A stretch of DNA of 9,529 nt, taken from positions 1 through 9,529 of the forward strand of contig JAUVGS010000042.1 in the NCBI GenBank assembly GCA_030593665.1, written 5' to 3'. Shown here piece by piece: positions 6,389 to 9,529 of the stretch. The position numbers and the translations under genes were made by a program. How positions within the stretch are numbered: position 1 is the first letter of the stretch; every line of letters starts with the position of its first letter. The notes beneath the pieces are model-generated. The model was given only the letters and a program-made list of their open reading frames with translations, made no database searches and was not told the DNA's origin. The DNA comes from Chitinivibrionales bacterium. Lineage in GTDB: Bacteria > Fibrobacterota > Chitinivibrionia > Chitinivibrionales > JANQEN01.

Positions 6389-7680
6389 AATTTGGGGAGA
6401 ATAAAAAAGCAGTCTGGTCATGGTGTCTCTATGATTGGGCTAATTCCGCCTTTGCCCTGACAGTCATGGCTGCGTTTTTCCCCGGATTTTTCAAAGGATA
6501 CTGGTCCCCGGATGTTGATGCTGCCGTGAGTACCGCACGACTGGGTTTTGGAAACTTCATCGCAGGAATCTGTATTGCCGTGCTGTCTCCGGTATTAGGA
6601 GTAATTGCAGGAATCGGACGAACAAAAAAACAGTTTATTACCTTTTTTATACTACTTGGTATACTGATGACCGCGTGTCTTTATTTTGTCCCAGCAGGAG
6701 CATGGATAGTTGCGCTCACTATATTCATTCTTGCCCGGTTGGGATTTGCACTTGCCAATCTTTTTTATGACTCCATGTTGATCGATGTCGCAGAACCAAA
6801 ACAGTATGATTTTATTTCATCACTGGGATTTGCTGTTGGCTATCTTGGGTGTGGTATTCTGTTTATTCTTAACCTGATAATGTATGAGAAACCGCACCTC
6901 TTTGGTTTCTCAACAGGAGCGGGTGCTATTCGGTTCTCTTTTTTAATTGTTGCGATTTGGTGGTTCGTTTTTTCACTACCCTTGCTTATCTATGTCAAGC
7001 CTAAATCGGGATCACAGAAAACAGGCTTTTTTTCAGTACTGCGAAATGGTCGTAAGAATTTAACGAAAATCGCTAAGGAAATCGTACACACACCGACAAT
7101 ACTATTTTTTTTTATTGCCTATTTTTTCTATATTGACGGTGTGCATACTATAGTTATGATGGCGACTGATTTTGGATTGTCAATCGGGATTTCTCTTGGT
7201 ACGTTAATGATAGCGCTGCTCTGCGTACAGTTTATTGCTTTCCCGGCCGCGCTTGGCTTTGGAATGTTTGCCCGGAAAATTGGCGCAAAAACAATAATAC
7301 TCGCTGCTATCGGCGTCTATGTGGTAATTACCCTGGGTGGCGCATGGGTAATATCAACAGGCGTCCATTTCATCATTTTTGCGTGTATAACAGGAACCGC
7401 TCAAGGTGCTATTCAAGCACTCAGCCGTTCAATGTTTGCGGTTCTTATTCCGGAAAATAGAGAAACTGAATTTTTCGGCTTTTACAATATGATTGGGAAA
7501 TTTTCTATAATTTTAGGCCCTGGGATAGTGGCATTTTGTAATCTGATCGCTTATTATTCCGGATTTGCCTCTCAAAGTGCTTCACGATTTGGCATCTCGA
7601 CACTTGCTATACTTTTTATACTTGGCGGGATAGTTCTCTCAAAAGTAAAAGTGCACACGGTTACTGCCGGAAGAAATTAA
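6385..7680 (+). CDS. UMF1-family major facilitator superfamily transporter
   Basis: This is a 431-residue inner-membrane permease with about 12 hydrophobic segments (roughly 20-36, 52-75, 83-103, 106-127, 143-165, 182-203, 236-257, 265-292, 302-320, 323-345, 372-392 and 402-419). Diagnostic signatures of the UMF1/Atg22-like group are 'SWCLYDWANSAFALTVMAAFF' near residues 12-32, 'YIDGVHTI' (249-256), 'TAQGAIQALSRSMFAVLIPE' (338-357) and 'EFFGFYNMIGKFSIILGPG' (362-380). The length is normal and the gene appears intact. The substrate cannot be predicted from sequence; eukaryotic Atg22 relatives export amino acids from vacuoles, but bacterial UMF1 members are largely uncharacterised. The ATG overlaps the stop of the preceding exported-protein gene (ATGA), and a purine-rich stretch (6366-6381) could serve as ribosome binding site. 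Its last 20 bases overlap the end of the opposing deacetylase gene. Confidence 0.9.
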   Translation: MKFGENKKAVWSWCLYDWANSAFALTVMAAFFPGFFKGYWSPDVDAAVSTARLGFGNFIAGICIAVLSPVLGVIAGIGRTKKQFITFFILLGILMTACLYFVPAGAWIVALTIFILARLGFALANLFYDSMLIDVAEPKQYDFISSLGFAVGYLGCGILFILNLIMYEKPHLFGFSTGAGAIRFSFLIVAIWWFVFSLPLLIYVKPKSGSQKTGFFSVLRNGRKNLTKIAKEIVHTPTILFFFIAYFFYIDGVHTIVMMATDFGLSIGISLGTLMIALLCVQFIAFPAALGFGMFARKIGAKTIILAAIGVYVVITLGGAWVISTGVHFIIFACITGTAQGAIQALSRSMFAVLIPENRETEFFGFYNMIGKFSIILGPGIVAFCNLIAYYSGFASQSASRFGISTLAILFILGGIVLSKVKVHTVTAGRN

Positions 7681-8560
7681 CTATATCATACGATCTCCGA
7701 AATTTCCAAAGCGGTGTTCCCTTTGCAAAGTGAGGCATAATGGCACTGCGGGTAGATGTGTTTGAGAAGGTCAGTTTTTTTTCTATTTTCTCAATAATGT
7801 CTTCACAAGTATCGAACGCATACACGCCGGTAGCAGGTAAAATGGGTGGGATTGCCGCTCTATGTTTTCGATACGCGACAGCCGCCTTATAACCGCACTC
7901 CCGAGCGCACTGCCATACCCGTTCATTCCAACTGCCAAATGGGAAAGAGAGCGAGGTAATTGCCTTTCCGGTGATATCTTCCAGGATTTTCTTCGATTCG
8001 GAAAGTTCGTGCAGTACATCCTTATCAGAAAGCAGGATGAGATCCGGGTGGGTAAGGGTATGGCTTCCTATTTCATGGCCGGCCTTCGCAATCAAGCGGA
8101 CCTGCTCTTTTGATAATTGTTTTTGTGGTGCATAAGTATCCCATGATGAATACGTGTCAAGCGAGTTGACTACAGGGAATATGCTTGCTTTGCACGCATA
8201 GCGATCAAAGAGGGGAAGCGCGAGAGTGTAAAAGTTCTCAAATCCATCATCAAAAATCAGTGCGGCCTGCGGTGAATCACCTGATTCTTCGTGATGTTGT
8301 GCCGTGTCATAGGCCGTGCGTGTCGTATACCCGTTCGTATGCAGATAGGAGAGAAACTGCTCCAGTGTCACTTTCGTGATATACGACAGCTCCACAGACG
8401 GCGTTTCGGTAACTGAATGAAAAAGGAGTACCGGAATAGGGCAGGTACGTATTTGCCTGCCGGAAATTCTCCTTCCCCGGGAAAGCGTTACAAGGGAAAT
8501 AACACCGATAAGTAAAGGAAGTATACCGATGCCGGTGAGTATATACAAGAATAGTATCAT
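7661..8560 (-). CDS. Membrane-anchored polysaccharide deacetylase (NodB/CE4)
   Basis: This is a 299-residue protein. Residues 1-26 form an uncleaved-looking transmembrane anchor (MILFLYILTGIGILPLLIG...), which would place the catalytic domain outside the inner membrane. CE4 motifs are present: 'VLLFHSV' (44-50), which resembles the LMYHRI segment of PgaB/YadE-like members; the general-base pair in 'LIFDDG' (D104, D105); the metal ligands in 'SHTLTH' (H167, H171); and 'SFPFGSW' (205-211). The domain is complete by motif and of ordinary length. The family removes N- or O-acetyl groups from surface polysaccharide, peptidoglycan or chitin-like substrates with a divalent metal; which substrate applies here is unknown. 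The Shine-Dalgarno sequence ahead of the ATG is weak (AAAGA at best). The gene is convergent with, and overlaps, the UMF1 transporter gene, so it is a separate transcription unit. Repeat copy C lies 32 bp upstream. Confidence 0.9.
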   Translation of the reverse strand: MILFLYILTGIGILPLLIGVISLVTLSRGRRISGRQIRTCPIPVLLFHSVTETPSVELSYITKVTLEQFLSYLHTNGYTTRTAYDTAQHHEESGDSPQAALIFDDGFENFYTLALPLFDRYACKASIFPVVNSLDTYSSWDTYAPQKQLSKEQVRLIAKAGHEIGSHTLTHPDLILLSDKDVLHELSESKKILEDITGKAITSLSFPFGSWNERVWQCARECGYKAAVAYRKHRAAIPPILPATGVYAFDTCEDIIEKIEKKLTFSNTSTRSAIMPHFAKGTPLWKFRRSYDIVNFFRQ

Positions 8561-8592
8561 AAAACGGTCTTTATGAAAGGTGAACGAGTAAT

Positions 8593-8768
8593 TAGTGTCT
8601 GGCCGAAAACGTCATTTCCCCCTTGCGGAAGATTACACCGCGCATGCTTTTAGCGGGCGAAGTGCGCCAAAGGTGTGAATCCATGCCCTGATTTATATAA
8701 AAAAGCTGGATTCCGGCCTAAAAGAATACCGGAATGACAGTAATTAGGTAGTTTTCTGACAGGCACTA
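8593..8768 (-). repeat. Miniature inverted-repeat element, copy C (176 bp, inverted relative to copy A)
   Basis: Reverse-complemented, it aligns to copy A end to end without gaps, with about 18 mismatches by hand count. Nine of these fall in the first 30 bases and nine in the other 146. Its termini (TAGTGTCTGGCCGAAAAC and the complement of 8751-8768) match at 15 of 18 positions, and TA lies at both ends. It occupies most of the divergent intergenic region between the deacetylase and the radical SAM gene, and no reading frame of note lies in it. Confidence 0.87.
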
Positions 8769-8900
8769 ATTATAAAATACAAAAAGTACAGAGAAAGGTA
8801 TATTTTTACTTGCTGTGGAATGATAATGAGCTATTTTGAATGCTAATTAATATGAGTGATATATGTGCTTCAGGATACTAGCTAAAACAAATCATAAATA
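8769..8900 (+). other. AT-rich leader upstream of the radical SAM gene
   Basis: This is 132 bases of AT-rich DNA without a gene. TTGCTG (8810-8815) followed after 16 bases by TATTTT (8832-8837) is a weak promoter candidate for the downstream gene. No clear Shine-Dalgarno sequence precedes the ATG at 8901, and no stable hairpin or riboswitch-like motif was recognised. Confidence 0.35.
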
Positions 8901-9529
8901 ATGACAAAAAAAATTAATAAAAAAATCAACGTATTACTGGTAGCAAGTTCCAAAACAGATCTTGGATTCGATAGGGTGGTGAAAATTCCGAATCTGGGAT
9001 TATATTCGCTTGCCGCTAATCTTGACCGTTCCTGTTGTATTGTAAATGTTTTAGACCTTGTTGTGGCCGGCAGGAATCCAAGAAAGTATTATCATAAATA
9101 TATTATGGAATATCAGCCTGATGTGGTGGGATTCAGTTGTATGACCTTCCAGTATGCAGAAACCGTTGCACTGGCACGTATAACGAAAGCAGTGAGTAAT
9201 GATATACTGGTTATTATAGGAGGGTATCATCCTACCGTAGCGTCTGATCTGATACTCAGTAATGAAAAAGATATGCACGCTATCGATTTTCTGATGAGAA
9301 ATGAAGGTGAAGCTGCATTTAATTCCTTCATCAAAGCATTATACAACGGAGATGATATTAGAAAAGTTCCTAATCTCTCATTTGTCGAAAACGGTTCAAT
9401 TATTAATAACCCCGGTGAAGGGATACTTAATCTCGAAGAGATTAAACCGCAGGATAGAAATGTGCGTGTGATTAAGAAAGGATATTTTCTATTCGGTAAT
9501 CGTGGTGATGTTATTGAAACCTCCCGGGG
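8901..9529 (+). CDS. B12-binding domain radical SAM protein (3' partial)
   Basis: The first 209 residues are present. The ATG is the first start after an in-frame TAA (8895-8897). Residues about 9-150 form a cobalamin-binding Rossmann-like domain: 'INVLLVASS' (9-17), 'IPNLGLYSLAANL' (29-41), 'PDVVGFSCMTFQYAETV' (73-89), 'IIGGYHPTV' (105-113) and 'RNEGE' (133-137). The linker 'VPNLSFVENG' (156-165) is standard for this class. The window ends at 'VIETSRG' (203-209). In this family that segment is directly followed by the CxxxCxxC motif binding the 4Fe-4S cluster, so the catalytic part should lie just beyond the edge. The DxHxxG cobalamin-ligand motif of methionine synthase is absent, as is common in BchE-like members. 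The reaction (methyl transfer, ring formation or other) cannot be told. It is transcribed divergently from the deacetylase gene. Confidence 0.88.
   Translation, partial: MTKKINKKINVLLVASSKTDLGFDRVVKIPNLGLYSLAANLDRSCCIVNVLDLVVAGRNPRKYYHKYIMEYQPDVVGFSCMTFQYAETVALARITKAVSNDILVIIGGYHPTVASDLILSNEKDMHAIDFLMRNEGEAAFNSFIKALYNGDDIRKVPNLSFVENGSIINNPGEGILNLEEIKPQDRNVRVIKKGYFLFGNRGDVIETSR

Noticed and set aside
9051..9278. 75-residue reverse-strand frame
   Set aside because: It is antisense to the recognisable cobalamin-binding domain of the radical SAM gene.

Overview
The window suggests a diderm (outer-membrane-bearing) bacterium of moderate GC content. The main evidence is a large exported protein that ends in an aromatic residue like an outer-membrane barrel, together with other signal-peptide-bearing or envelope proteins. 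Asp/Thr-rich linkers, the Ig-repeat exported protein and the 'asparagine synthetase B-like' exported protein fit a member of the Fibrobacterota/FCB-type lineages. That placement is a weak inference, and no phylogenetic marker gene is present.

Layout: (1) Positions 2-1594 (+) hold the 3' part of an exported or cell-surface protein built of tandem Ig-like domains after an Asp/Thr-rich linker. The start lies outside the window. (2) Positions 1592-1882 hold two back-to-back miniature inverted-repeat elements (copies A and B) that fill most of the gap to the next gene. (3) Positions 1939-7680 (+) hold a tight three-gene run: a 1046-residue beta-helix plus beta-barrel outer-membrane protein, a 434-residue exported protein of unknown function (4-nt gap), and a UMF1-type major facilitator transporter (ATGA overlap). 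(4) Positions 7661-8560 (-) hold a membrane-anchored NodB/CE4 polysaccharide deacetylase whose end overlaps the transporter's end by 20 bp. (5) Positions 8593-8768 hold copy C of the same repeat in the opposite orientation to copy A. (6) From 8901 (+) a B12-binding radical SAM protein begins. The window ends just before its expected iron-sulfur cysteine motif.

Working together: the three-gene run links an outer-membrane protein, a secreted or periplasmic protein and an inner-membrane permease, so a shared cell-envelope or uptake role is plausible but not proven. The deacetylase is also an envelope enzyme. The most unusual non-coding signal is the 176-bp TA-bounded repeat family: three copies, one internally shortened, one inserted exactly in a stop codon, and an inverted pair flanking the four complete genes. 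No CRISPR array, tRNA, rRNA or transposase gene was seen.
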